Part shown: positions 1-9,127 of the stretch, one piece after another
How the letters are laid out: every line of letters begins with the position of its first letter
How positions within the stretch are numbered: the stretch's first letter is position 1
Origin: an uncultured Cellvibrionales bacterium
GTDB taxonomy: Bacteria; Pseudomonadota; Gammaproteobacteria; Pseudomonadales; Porticoccaceae
DNA: 49,299 nt
Direction: 5' to 3'
NCBI GenBank assembly: GCA_913031145.1
Contig: CAJWCO010000017.1
Coordinates: 1 to 49,299 of the forward strand
Notes under the pieces: model-generated
Database searches by the model: none
The model's input: only the letters and a program-made list of their open reading frames with translations
What the model was told of the DNA's origin: nothing
Made by a program: the position numbers and the translations under genes

Positions 1-55
1 AACCCCTGTTACCGCCGTGAAAGGGCGGTGTCCTAGGCCTCTAGACGAACGGGAC
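1..55 (-). tRNA. gltT: tRNA-Glu (anticodon TTC), 3' part cut off by the window edge
   Basis: Read on the minus strand, the first 55 bases match bacterial tRNA-Glu from the first base of the acceptor stem (position 55) into the start of the T stem. The anticodon stem is CCGCC/GGCGG around the loop CTTTCAC, giving anticodon TTC at positions 21-19. The D-arm sequence GTCTAGAGGCC is typical of tRNA-Glu. The T loop and the 3' acceptor strand lie outside the window, so pairing of the 5' acceptor strand GTCCCGT cannot be checked. The symbol is generic. Confidence 0.96.
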
Positions 56-179
56 TTTGATGATGCTGGTTTTTGTAAGCATTTGAGATTGCACTCTATT
101 GCTAGCCTAAAAACCGCTACCAATAGGCTTGCTCTCCCGCGAAAAAAACCTAAAGCCATATCCTCTTGCAAGGGCGCAC

Positions 180-207
180 ATTATAGCGATTTGCAGAGGT
201 GCGTCAA
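180..207 (-). promoter_or_regulatory. Sigma70-type promoter with GC-rich discriminator, probably for the tRNA-Glu
   Basis: On the minus strand TTGACG (207-202) is followed after 16 bases by a perfect TATAAT (185-180). The bases just downstream are GTGCGCCC, a GC-rich discriminator of the kind found at stringently controlled stable-RNA promoters. Transcription would start near 173 and run about 118 bases before the mature tRNA 5' end, so 5' processing (RNase P) would be needed. No other gene is visible between this promoter and the tRNA. Function is inferred from sequence and position. Confidence 0.72.
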
Positions 208-453
208 TATACGTGCGACCATAAAAAAGTCGCCGGCACGTTTGCGGTCGCCACTGCGCGCATCGGTGATCAAATAATCTGCACCTCACAGCTTCTCTAC
301 CCAAAAAAGCCACACTTTTGAGCCATAAAACCCGTACTCGCACCACCCGTTTTGTCTAGGCATTGATCTACTGATTCTCTAAAACACCGGAACACCCCAA
401 TATAAAATCCGTTACAATACGTATGCCTAACACTTTGCCGCGATGAACTTACA
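208..453. other. Intergenic region between the tRNA-Glu promoter and alaA
   Basis: No convincing gene is seen here. Short open frames on both strands (positions 17-277 and 107-346) overlap the tRNA or its promoter and resemble no family I know. A TACAAT hexamer at 413-418 on the plus strand could be the -10 element for alaA, but no good -35 box is placed upstream of it. Confidence 0.4.
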
Positions 454-1665
454 ATGACTATATTAAAATCGAGAAAACTGGATGATGCGCACTACGATAT
501 TCGCGGGCCTGTTCTCGACCATGCGACGTGGCTGGAAGAGCAAGGCCAAAAAATCATCAAGCTCAATATTGGTAACCCCGCCGCCTTTAACTTTGATGCG
601 CCCGATGAAATTTTCTATGATGTAATTCATAACCTTCGATCTGCGCAGGGCTATAGCGACAGCAAAGGCTTGTTCGCCGCCCGGAAAGCGGTAATGCAAA
701 GGTATCAAGCGCAAGGCGTCAGCGATGCGTCAGTTGACGACATTATCATGGGTAATGGCGTGAGTGAGCTCATTGTGATGGCCATGCAGGGATTACTCAA
801 CAATGGTGATGAGGTGCTAATCCCAGCACCTGATTATCCGCTATGGACGGCAGCCACATCGATCAGTGGTGGCAAGCCGGTACACTATCTGTGTAATGAA
901 GACGACGACTGGCAACCCAACATTGCAGACATCGAGCAAAAAATTAGCGCTAAAACACGTGCCATCGTAGTCATCAACCCCAACAACCCCACGGGCGCTG
1001 TCTACACACCGGCGATCTTAGATCAGCTGGTTGAGATCGCAGAAAAGCACAACTTAATCGTGTTTGCCGATGAAATCTATGATCGAATACTCTATGACGG
1101 CGCGCACCATGAACCCCTGGCAAAACGAGTTAAGAAAGTTCTATGCCTCACCTTTAATGGACTTTCAAAAACCTACCGGCTGGCAGGCTTTCGTGCCGGA
1201 TGGGTAATTGCCAGTGGCGCTAAACATACCGCCACCGACTATTGGGATGGTCTAGTCATGCTCGCGTCAATGCGGTTATGCGCCAATGTGCCCGCCATGC
1301 TTGCTGTGCAAACGGCGCTCGGCGGATACCAAACCATTGAAGATCTTATTGCTCCCGGTGGCCGACTTCGTGACCAGCGTGATTTAGCTTATAACTTAGT
1401 GACAGACATACCCGGTGTTTCGTGCGTAAAGCCGCAAGCAGCAATGTATTTATTTCCCAAGCTAGACCCAAAAGTCTATCCCATTTTAGATGACCAAAAG
1501 ATGGTTCTCGACTTTTTGAAAGAAGAGCGCGTATTGCTTGTGCAAGGAAGCGCCTTTAACTGGCCGGGAAAACAGCACTTTAGAATCGTATTTTTACCCG
1601 ACATAACCCAGTTGACCGAAGCGATTTCCAGACTCGCAGCATTTTTAGAGCGCATGCGAGGTTAG
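454..1665 (+). CDS. alaA: Alanine-synthesising aminotransferase AlaA (YfbQ type)
   Basis: This encodes a 403-residue class I/II PLP-dependent aminotransferase close in length and sequence to E. coli AlaA, which makes alanine from pyruvate and glutamate in the cytosol. Fold-type I landmarks are visible: NPNNPTG near residues 175-181, the cofactor-contacting Asp206 and Tyr209 in FADEIYD, and Lys239 in FNGLSKTYR as the Schiff-base lysine. The N terminus (KSRKLDDAHYDIRGPV) is characteristic of the AlaA group. It stands alone on the plus strand. Its TAG stop overlaps the convergent pdxB stop by four bases, leaving no room for a dedicated terminator. A sister aminotransferase specificity cannot be excluded from sequence alone. 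Confidence 0.9.
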   Translation: MTILKSRKLDDAHYDIRGPVLDHATWLEEQGQKIIKLNIGNPAAFNFDAPDEIFYDVIHNLRSAQGYSDSKGLFAARKAVMQRYQAQGVSDASVDDIIMGNGVSELIVMAMQGLLNNGDEVLIPAPDYPLWTAATSISGGKPVHYLCNEDDDWQPNIADIEQKISAKTRAIVVINPNNPTGAVYTPAILDQLVEIAEKHNLIVFADEIYDRILYDGAHHEPLAKRVKKVLCLTFNGLSKTYRLAGFRAGWVIASGAKHTATDYWDGLVMLASMRLCANVPAMLAVQTALGGYQTIEDLIAPGGRLRDQRDLAYNLVTDIPGVSCVKPQAAMYLFPKLDPKVYPILDDQKMVLDFLKEERVLLVQGSAFNWPGKQHFRIVFLPDITQLTEAISRLAAFLERMRG

Positions 1666-2774
1666 TTGGTTGCGGGTAAATTCGGCAAGAAACCTAAGGT
1701 TTTCAAGCTATTTGCGTCCGGGCTTGCTGGGTTATACCGATAATGGGTAAATTCCCGCCTAACCGGGTACGCTTTGCGAAAAGCATCGAAAGCGGGGGCG
1801 AGCGCGTTAGCCTGATTAACTGCGTGTCGAAATCGTCGGTCATCTTCTAAAACATCGTACGACGCCAAAATTGCGCGGTTAACCGTGTCCTCATCACTGC
1901 TGGTCGTGTTTATGTGGGCGGTGCTGCTCATCGGCTCATCATCCAACTTTGGTATACGCTGCCAAGTAAGAAATGCATCGTGCAACATACGCACCCCTCG
2001 CTCTTTACCCTCTTGACTATGACCCGCAATATGTGGCGTCGCTATACTCACAGTCTGCACCAAGGTTCGATCAATATGCGGTTCACAGGCCCAAACATCG
2101 AGCGCTACATGCAGGTCTGCGCGCGCCAGTAGACGTTGTAACAATGCATCATTATCAATCACCTCTCCACGACCGGCATTAATCAGCACTGTCCCTGACG
2201 GTAGCGCGTCGATATACTCATGATTAAGCATACCCTCGGTGGGGTGCGCTCCATTACGCGTTAATGGCGTATGCAGACAGAGGATATCACTCTCCGCCAC
2301 ACGGCCTAAATCGGTCAGATCTGGAACCTGATTTCGCGTCAAAAAAGGATCGTACACCTGCACGTCAACGCCCAGTGCCTTGAGCACGCGATATAGACGA
2401 CCCCCAACGTTGCCGCAACCGACAATACCAATACGCGCATTGCGCCAGTTGGGCCGTAGTCTCGCAAATACGGAGAGATCGTACTGAACAACCGCACTTG
2501 CGTTACAACCCGGCGCATACGCAAAGATAATACCCTGCTCACGCAGATACTCTATATCTATGTGGTCTGTGCCGATGGTTGCGGAGCCCACAAATGCCAC
2601 GCGCGTATTCTCTAACAAGCTTTTATTCACTCGAGTGACGGAGCGCACCAACAGCACATCCGCATCAGCGATATCGGCGGAACTGATAGACCGACCGGGC
2701 ACGCGCTTGATCTGTGCATAAACGCCAAAAAGCCGCTCTATGTTCGGTATGTTTTCATCAGCAACGACCCGCAT
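1662..2774 (-). CDS. pdxB: Erythronate-4-phosphate dehydrogenase
   Basis: The 370-residue protein belongs to the D-2-hydroxyacid dehydrogenase family and matches PdxB, the second enzyme of DXP-dependent pyridoxal 5'-phosphate synthesis. It oxidises 4-phosphoerythronate with a nicotinamide cofactor. The start MRVVADENIP and the block VRSVTRVN are PdxB signatures. The nucleotide-binding glycines lie in GIVGCGNVGG (about 116-125), the catalytic Arg in INAGRGEVID, and the catalytic His in TPHIAGHS. The C-terminal dimerisation domain follows, at typical length. A GGAGG ribosome-binding site precedes the ATG. It is convergent with alaA, which also uses PLP, although that link may be coincidental. 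Confidence 0.93.
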   Translation of the reverse strand: MRVVADENIPNIERLFGVYAQIKRVPGRSISSADIADADVLLVRSVTRVNKSLLENTRVAFVGSATIGTDHIDIEYLREQGIIFAYAPGCNASAVVQYDLSVFARLRPNWRNARIGIVGCGNVGGRLYRVLKALGVDVQVYDPFLTRNQVPDLTDLGRVAESDILCLHTPLTRNGAHPTEGMLNHEYIDALPSGTVLINAGRGEVIDNDALLQRLLARADLHVALDVWACEPHIDRTLVQTVSIATPHIAGHSQEGKERGVRMLHDAFLTWQRIPKLDDEPMSSTAHINTTSSDEDTVNRAILASYDVLEDDRRFRHAVNQANALAPAFDAFRKAYPVRREFTHYRYNPASPDANSLKTLGFLPNLPATN

Positions 2775-2835
2775 GGTGTCCTCCCGAAATAGTCATCATA
2801 GCGCCCGGCTAGTCCTCTGCGTCAACGATAAGATT

Positions 2836-3426
2836 TTATAAAACAACCGTTTCACAATAATGCGCTCTCTGCAGTATATTGTCGGTTTGGTAATACGTAC
2901 TCAGTGCCCTGATAAATTGTGCACCCACCGATGGCAAGGGCTCACCCGCACACCATTGTTGCGCCTGCAAAGCCACAGCGCGAGGAAAATCTGCAGTGGA
3001 TTCTTGCACACCAAAATGATCACGACTCACGTGGAAAGCGTGCCCGCAGGCAACGCTAAATAACCATTCGAGCGCTTGAGGTTTAACCTCAGCCTGCTCA
3101 AACAGGCGCTGTTGTTCGCTCGACCGCTCTGGCACATACCAGTAGCCGTAATCTTCCAGTCGACGCCGCTTCGCCCCAGCCAAACACCAGTGTGCAACTT
3201 CATGAAGTGCGCTCGCAATGTAGTCTTCACGAAAGTAAATAATACTGTATTCACCCGCCTTTTGACTCGGTATATAAACGGGCTCGACAGCTCCGCCGCG
3301 TAATTCTGTGTGCTCGGTGATCGTGAATTCTGCATTAAAGAGCGACACAATCGCGCAGGTGTCGACCGCGCCTTTCGGGGGATCGCGCGCGAGTGTCCGA
3401 TCATCAGTACACCTAGCTGTCACCAT
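2836..3426 (-). CDS. epmC: Elongation factor P hydroxylase EpmC (YfcM)
   Basis: This 196-residue protein matches EpmC/YfcM, which hydroxylates the beta-lysyl-lysine modification of elongation factor P. The metal-binding HEVAHWC motif (His75, His79) is present, followed by RRLEDYGYWYVPE and VKPQALEWLFSVACG, all strongly conserved in the family. The protein is somewhat longer than E. coli EpmC at the N terminus, so the first 15-20 residues could be an over-extension. It lies upstream of pdxB on the same strand with 61 bases between them, so the two may be co-transcribed. No epmA, epmB or efp gene is in the window. Confidence 0.9.
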   Translation of the reverse strand: MVTARCTDDRTLARDPPKGAVDTCAIVSLFNAEFTITEHTELRGGAVEPVYIPSQKAGEYSIIYFREDYIASALHEVAHWCLAGAKRRRLEDYGYWYVPERSSEQQRLFEQAEVKPQALEWLFSVACGHAFHVSRDHFGVQESTADFPRAVALQAQQWCAGEPLPSVGAQFIRALSTYYQTDNILQRAHYCETVVL

Positions 3427-3694
3427 GCCATTTACTTTACCATTGCCCTAACACCCGCTTACTGTAATCCCACCGCATAACATCCTTGAATCCGACCATA
3501 AAAACAGAGCGGACAGACCCCGAAAATATGACGATAACAACGCTGTATTGCAAGATCAATCGTAAAAAAAACCGCGTGCGTAAAAAAATGATAATTTTGT
3601 CTGCCACAAACTGTTGTGCTTTTTCTACGAGTCAGGTACCTTATATAGTGTTGCTTCGGCAACCACCGCCACGCGTTTAAGGAGACTCGCCGCC

Positions 3695-4402
3695 ATGACG
3701 AGCACTGGTATACCGCCGAAAAAAGACAACGTCGTAGATCTGTTTACTCGCAAGCCTCTCTCTAACGCACTCGACAACCGAGTGATACGAATTGCCCCCG
3801 AACTAGACGGATTGGAGATGTTATATAGCAATTCGGAGGCCCCCGAAAAACTGTTTTCGATCAAGGTTCTTGCGTGGGGTTTAAGGCGTAACGGCGACGT
3901 AGTTGGACTCGTCCCTTGGTTAGACGAATTACAAGCGTGCGATAGTATCAAAGACGACTTCAATGGCAAGTGGGAGGGCTACTATGACCAAGGGCTGGAC
4001 GAGATTTTCTATGCAGCACCTCTTCACAAGGTCATTGAGCTTGAGACAGCCGCCGACTACTTCGAGTACCAGTGCATAGGCGAGCTTGAAATCATTCAGG
4101 AAATCCCCGACAGCATCGGTACACATGCAGCGATCGCGCACGACCATTTGTCCGACATCACCTTCAAAACTGTGGTCAGTTGGCGGCTACTGAACAACGG
4201 TAACCTGAGTGCAATGCTGGCGGACGACGACAAGGTCGACTACACACCCGTTTTACCGGGAGATGATTGTCTCTACCCAGCACACAACAACCCAAACTTC
4301 AGATATTTTTTTCAGCATCATGTGGCCAATCAGCTCAAACGACAAGTGCCAACACTGACGCTAAAAAAAGACGAAGACGGTCAGACGAGCGATCTGGCTT
4401 AG
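3695..4402 (+). CDS. Uncharacterised acidic protein
   Basis: I do not recognise the family. The ATG at 3695 is chosen over an upstream in-frame ATG at 3614 because AAGGAG lies ten bases before it (3679-3684). The resulting protein is 235 residues with no signal peptide or membrane segment. It begins with a short PPKKDNVVDLFTRKP stretch, followed by a soluble region rich in acidic and aromatic residues that includes VLAWGLRRNGDVVGLVPW and FRYFFQHHVA. It is divergent from epmC and convergent with accA, so it is probably a single-gene unit. Regular codon use and a good ribosome-binding site support a real gene; function is unknown. Confidence 0.75.
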   Translation: MTSTGIPPKKDNVVDLFTRKPLSNALDNRVIRIAPELDGLEMLYSNSEAPEKLFSIKVLAWGLRRNGDVVGLVPWLDELQACDSIKDDFNGKWEGYYDQGLDEIFYAAPLHKVIELETAADYFEYQCIGELEIIQEIPDSIGTHAAIAHDHLSDITFKTVVSWRLLNNGNLSAMLADDDKVDYTPVLPGDDCLYPAHNNPNFRYFFQHHVANQLKRQVPTLTLKKDEDGQTSDLA

Positions 4403-4513
4403 TAAACATAAGCCGTGGACAAGCCTTGCTATGACGCGATGAAGGCCGTGGCTGAAGATCGGCCACTGCCGTTGGACAAAATAAAGAAATGCATTCAAAA
4501 GTGGCACCCGCTT

Positions 4514-4561
4514 TTTTATCGCACCAGACTTTTATCGCAGCAGACTTTTATCGCAGCAGAC
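4514..4561. repeat. Three tandem copies of a 16-bp unit
   Basis: The unit TTTTATCGCAGCAGAC occurs three times head to tail at 4514-4529, 4530-4545 and 4546-4561. The first copy has one mismatch (C for G at the eleventh base). It lies in the convergent gap between the uncharacterised gene and accA, with no dyad symmetry and no open frame. It is probably a small slippage-type tandem repeat. Confidence 0.85.
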
Positions 4562-4599
4562 GTTTAGCGTTAGGCAGCGGCAGGTGGATTTAGGTAATG

Positions 4600-5550
4600 T
4601 TAGGGTTGGCCAATAGACATTAACCGGCGATACCGGCGATCAAGTAAGTCTTCCATCGGCATTGCTCGCAGTTCTGAAAGTTGTTGAATTAACCGTGATT
4701 GCAATGTATGGCTCATCGCTTCTATATCGCGATGAGCGCCGCCCGACGGCTCGGGGATCGTTTCGTCAATAATGCCTAACTTCTGCAGATTCGCTGACGT
4801 CACGCCCATTGCTTCTGCAGCCTGCGGCGCTTTTTCTGCGGTTTTCCAGATAATATTTGCGCATCCCTCAGGTGAGATAACAAAGTAGGTACTGTATTGC
4901 AGCATATTTAGCTGATCACCCACACCAATCGCCAACGCACCTCCCGAACTTCCCTCGCCAATTACGGTACAAATAATGGGTGTTTTTAGGCGCGACATAA
5001 CGGATAAGTTGCGAGCAATTGCCTCAGAGATATTACGTTCTTCAGAATCAATGCCTGGATAGGCGCCCGGCGTATCGATCAGTGTTAAGACCGGCATTTT
5101 AAAACGTTCGGCCATCTCCATTAGCCGCAATGCCTTTCGATAACCCTCTGCCTTCGGCATACCAAAGTTACGCATGACTTTCTGTTGCACCCCGCGCCCC
5201 TTTTCCTCGCCAATCACCATCACGGGCTTGCCGTCCAAACGTGCGACACCACCGATAATCGCGCGGTCATCGCCAAAGTGACGGTCACCGTGCAATTCCT
5301 CCCAATCGCTAAACAGTCTCGGTATGTAATCAGCCGTGTAGGGTCGATGCGGATGCCTAGCGACTTGCACCACCTGCCACGCCGTCAGTTTACTGTATAT
5401 CTTGTCGGTTAGCTTTTGTGATTTATCGCGCAGGCGCGCAACTTCTTCTGCAATATTGACGTTGTTGTCATTGCCCACCGACTGTAGCTCTTCTATCTTC
5501 GCTTCCAGTTCGGCAATCGGTTGCTCAAAAGACAAATAGTTAAGATTCAT
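4600..5550 (-). CDS. accA: Acetyl-CoA carboxylase, carboxyltransferase subunit alpha
   Basis: The 316-residue protein is the alpha half of the heteromeric carboxyltransferase that moves the carboxyl group from biotinylated AccB to acetyl-CoA, giving malonyl-CoA. It starts [20 protein letters not shown] as AccA normally does. It carries [21 protein letters not shown] and [10 protein letters not shown], and the crotonase-type oxyanion region [12 protein letters not shown]. Length is standard. It is the last gene of the long minus-strand block, 93 bases after dnaE, the usual gammaproteobacterial order. AccB, AccC and AccD are not in the window. Confidence 0.97.
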   Translation of the reverse strand: MNLNYLSFEQPIAELEAKIEELQSVGNDNNVNIAEEVARLRDKSQKLTDKIYSKLTAWQVVQVARHPHRPYTADYIPRLFSDWEELHGDRHFGDDRAIIGGVARLDGKPVMVIGEEKGRGVQQKVMRNFGMPKAEGYRKALRLMEMAERFKMPVLTLIDTPGAYPGIDSEERNISEAIARNLSVMSRLKTPIICTVIGEGSSGGALAIGVGDQLNMLQYSTYFVISPEGCANIIWKTAEKAPQAAEAMGVTSANLQKLGIIDETIPEPSGGAHRDIEAMSHTLQSRLIQQLSELRAMPMEDLLDRRYRRLMSIGQP

Positions 5551-5643
5551 AAGGCGCTGTGCGGACTCGGCGTTGGACAGAGCTATATTCTAGCATCTCT
5601 CTCCACGACGATCACACCCTTTGCTCCGTTACTGGCGCCTCTT

Positions 5644-8600
5644 TTACGCGTAATTTAAGGTCACGTTATTGACCCCGAATTCATCGCGTAATTGTGCGAT
5701 CAATTCATCGCGAGGCTGAACACGCCAGTCGTCACCTAGTGCCAGCTTGGCGGCCACATTAGACGCACAGTAATCTATGATGACCGGACAGATGCCATCG
5801 CGGTAATCGCCAAGCGATGATTGTACGCGGTTAACCCAGTCTGCTGAGGCGGCATCAATACGAACTTCTAAGGTCCTCAATTTTGCACAGCGTGCTGAGT
5901 AAACCGATTGCACCGACTCGGCTAGCATCTTCATGCCGCCGGTAAATCCGTCTTCAGAAACAACACCCTGAACGACGAGCATGGCGTCTTTTACTAGAAT
6001 ATCGCGGTAAGCGATGAATTTCTCCGCGAAGACGGATACTTCAAGCCGACCGGTTTTGTCGTCAAGTGTTAAAAATGCAAAATTCTCACCGCGTTTGTTC
6101 TTCATAATCCGCAATCCAACAACCATTCCCGCTACAGTGCATGATTCCTTCCCAGAACGAATTCTGGTGACCGGCGTCAATGACATTCGCCGCAATTCGT
6201 CGTAATACTCGTCGATCGGATGCCCTGTCAAAAATAAACCCAACGTGTCTTTCTCGCCACCCAGACGTTCCTTTGACGTCAACGGTCGCACCTGTCGATA
6301 ACTCTCATAGTTAATCTCCACGGCGCTCTCAGCTAATGAATCACCAAACAAATCCACCATGCCGCTGCTGTTATTACGCGCCTGCTGTTCCGATAATTTA
6401 ACCGCTTCGTCCAACGCTAATAGCATCACCGCGCGCCGATAGCCCACCTCTCCCTCTGGCGCGATAGTGTCTAAAGCGCCCGCTCGAATCAGCGCCTCCA
6501 AAGCTCGCTTATTGACCTTTCGAGCATCCACTCGCGCACAAAAATCAAACAGATCAACAAACGCTCCGCCGACAAGACGGGCCTCGATAATACTGTTAAC
6601 AGGCCCTTCACCGAGTCCCTTGATCGAACCTAAACCGTACAATACTTGGTTATTGCCATCGACACTGAACTGAAACTCACCCGCATTCACATCCGGGGGT
6701 AACAACACCAGCCCCATAGTGCGACATTCATCAATAAACCCCACCACCTTGTCCGTTTTGTCCATATCAGCAGAGATAGTTGCAGCCATAAATTGAGCGG
6801 GATAGTGGGCTTTGAGCCACGCCGTTTGATAGGCCACCAAGGCGTAGGCGGCGGAGTGAGATTTATTGAAGCCGTAGCCTGCAAACTTCTCCATTAACTC
6901 AAAAATATTGGACGCTAATGACTCCTTAAAACCTTTCTCTTTAGCGCCGGCGAGAAAGATAGAGCGCTGTTCTGCCATTTTTTCGGCGTCTTTCTTACCC
7001 ATTGCTCGACGCAATAAATCAGCGCCTCCCAACGTAAAGCCTGCCATCTCCTGTGCTATCTGCATCACCTGTTCTTGATAAAGAATAATTCCATAGGTTG
7101 GCTCAAGACTCGCCTTAAGGCAGTCATGCTGATACTGAGGGTGCGGATAACTCACTTCGGCACGCCCTTTTTTACGGTTAATGAAGTCGTCAACCATTCC
7201 AGATTGCAGTGGGCCTGGGCGAAAAAGCGCCACCAATGCAATAATGTCTTCAAAGCGGTCAGGGCCTAACTTGCGGATCAGCTCTTTCATGCCCCGCGAT
7301 TCAAGCTGAAAGACTGCTGTGGTCTCGGCACGCTGCATCAACTTGAACGTGGCTTCGTCATCCAGCGGAATCTGGTCGATCTGTAGCGGCGTTTCGTCCG
7401 TTACCGATCGCTCTTTGTTAATCATTCGAACAGCTCGATCGATAATCGTGAGCGTCCGCAAACCCAGGAAATCGAATTTCACTAAACCCGCATCTTCGAC
7501 ATCATTTTTATCGAACTGCGTTACCGTCCCAGAGCCACTCTCATCGCAATAAATGGGCGAGAAGTCAGTGATCTTTGTGGGAGCAATAACCACACCACCG
7601 GCATGTTTTCCACAGTTTCGCGCAACGCCCTCAAGTTCCAGAGCCAAACTCCATATTTCTTCTGCCTCCGAATCTTGCTTTAAAAAATCTCGCAACACTG
7701 ACTCTTGCTCATGGGCTTTTTCAAGCGTCATACCCACTTCAAACGGAATCATCTTCGACAATTTGTCTGCAAGACCATAAGATTTTCCCTGCACACGCGC
7801 CACGTCCCGAACCACCGCTTTTGCGGCCATCGTGCCAAAAGTCACAATTTGCGAGACCGCTTCTTTACCGTAACGCTCGGCCACGTAGGCGATAACCCGA
7901 TCGCGCCCATCCATACAGAAATCGATGTCAAAATCAGGCATCGACACACGTTCTGGATTCAAAAATCGTTCGAATAACAAATCATAAGTCAGCGGATCAA
8001 TGTCGGTAATTTTCAACGCGTAGGCCACCAGCGAGCCGGCACCCGAACCTCGGCCTGGACCCACCGGAATATTTTGCTCTTTAGCCCACAAAATAAAGTC
8101 CATCACGATTAAAAAATAACCCGTGAAACCCATTTGCATAATAATTTCAAGTTCAAATTTTAATCGATCCCAGTAGCTCTGTCGCACGTCTTCTGAGAGA
8201 TGCTTTAACGTTGGGTGAGCTAAACGTACGGCTAGCCCCTGCTCTGATAAGTGCTTAAAATAATCGTTTTCCGTCATTCCTTCAGGTATCGGAAAGGCGG
8301 GCAAGCACACGTCTCCCAACCGCAACTCGAGATTACAGCGCTTAGCAATCTCAATGCTATTTTCAATCGCCTCGGGGATGTCCTCAAACAAGGCGATCAT
8401 TTCATCGGCTGTGCGCAAATACTGTTGCTCTGAATAACGCCTCTCACGGCGCGGATCGTCTAAAGTTCGCCCCTCCTGAATACATACACGCGCTTCATGA
8501 GCTTCAAATTCCGATGTGTAAATAAAGCGCACATCATTAGTGGCTACAACGGGGCATGTGTAACGACGTGCCAAATCAATCATTACTTCAATGAGCAGGT

Positions 8601-9126
8601 CTTCACTCGCGCGCCCAACACGCTGTAATTCAAGATAGAAGCGTTGCGGGAACATACGCATAAAGGCGGTTAACAACGCTGCGGCATCGTCTTTGCGGCC
8701 CGACGTAATTGCAATACCCATGTGACTTTTGATGCCCCCCGAAAGAGCAATCAAACCCTCGTTACACTCAGCTAACCAGCGCATGTGGATATGTGGCGTA
8801 CCCTGACGCTGCCCTTCCGAATACCCGCGAGATATCAGTTCAGTGAGATTTCGATAACCCTGTGCATCTTGCACCAGAAGGAGTAGTTCTCCCACGTTGC
8901 CATCGTCATCGACGACCCGAATATCGGCTCCCGCTATGGGTTTAACACCCGCCCCTTGCGCCGCTTTATAGAACTTCACCAGCGCGAAAAAATTGGTAAA
9001 GTCTGTCACCGCTACCGCGGGCATTGCGGATTCAGCAACCGCTTTGACCAGCGATTTTATACGCACTAATCCGTCGATCAGTGAATATTCTGAGTGCAGT
9101 CGCAGATGAACGAATCGTGCTTTCAT
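5644..9126 (-). CDS. dnaE: DNA polymerase III subunit alpha
   Basis: This is the replicative polymerase catalytic subunit. Starting at the ATG at 9126, one base after the upstream gene's stop, gives 1160 residues, the same length as E. coli DnaE; a start 14 codons earlier would overlap that gene. The PHP domain opens with HLRLHSEYSLIDG. The catalytic aspartates lie in MPDFDIDFCMDGR near residue 400. The helix-hairpin-helix region contains GYGFNKSHSAAYALVAYQ. An OB fold near residues 990-1070 includes VAGMVVGLRIMKNKRG, and a C-terminal tau-binding region follows. It is probably translationally coupled to the ketoacyl synthase gene upstream. Confidence 0.97.
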   Translation of the reverse strand: MKARFVHLRLHSEYSLIDGLVRIKSLVKAVAESAMPAVAVTDFTNFFALVKFYKAAQGAGVKPIAGADIRVVDDDGNVGELLLLVQDAQGYRNLTELISRGYSEGQRQGTPHIHMRWLAECNEGLIALSGGIKSHMGIAITSGRKDDAAALLTAFMRMFPQRFYLELQRVGRASEDLLIEVMIDLARRYTCPVVATNDVRFIYTSEFEAHEARVCIQEGRTLDDPRRERRYSEQQYLRTADEMIALFEDIPEAIENSIEIAKRCNLELRLGDVCLPAFPIPEGMTENDYFKHLSEQGLAVRLAHPTLKHLSEDVRQSYWDRLKFELEIIMQMGFTGYFLIVMDFILWAKEQNIPVGPGRGSGAGSLVAYALKITDIDPLTYDLLFERFLNPERVSMPDFDIDFCMDGRDRVIAYVAERYGKEAVSQIVTFGTMAAKAVVRDVARVQGKSYGLADKLSKMIPFEVGMTLEKAHEQESVLRDFLKQDSEAEEIWSLALELEGVARNCGKHAGGVVIAPTKITDFSPIYCDESGSGTVTQFDKNDVEDAGLVKFDFLGLRTLTIIDRAVRMINKERSVTDETPLQIDQIPLDDEATFKLMQRAETTAVFQLESRGMKELIRKLGPDRFEDIIALVALFRPGPLQSGMVDDFINRKKGRAEVSYPHPQYQHDCLKASLEPTYGIILYQEQVMQIAQEMAGFTLGGADLLRRAMGKKDAEKMAEQRSIFLAGAKEKGFKESLASNIFELMEKFAGYGFNKSHSAAYALVAYQTAWLKAHYPAQFMAATISADMDKTDKVVGFIDECRTMGLVLLPPDVNAGEFQFSVDGNNQVLYGLGSIKGLGEGPVNSIIEARLVGGAFVDLFDFCARVDARKVNKRALEALIRAGALDTIAPEGEVGYRRAVMLLALDEAVKLSEQQARNNSSGMVDLFGDSLAESAVEINYESYRQVRPLTSKERLGGEKDTLGLFLTGHPIDEYYDELRRMSLTPVTRIRSGKESCTVAGMVVGLRIMKNKRGENFAFLTLDDKTGRLEVSVFAEKFIAYRDILVKDAMLVVQGVVSEDGFTGGMKMLAESVQSVYSARCAKLRTLEVRIDAASADWVNRVQSSLGDYRDGICPVIIDYCASNVAAKLALGDDWRVQPRDELIAQLRDEFGVNNVTLNYA

Positions 9127-9127
9127 A

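Noticed and set aside
3614-3694. A longer start for the uncharacterised gene at 3614
   Set aside because: No ribosome-binding site precedes it, and the added residues look non-coding, whereas AAGGAG precedes the ATG at 3695.
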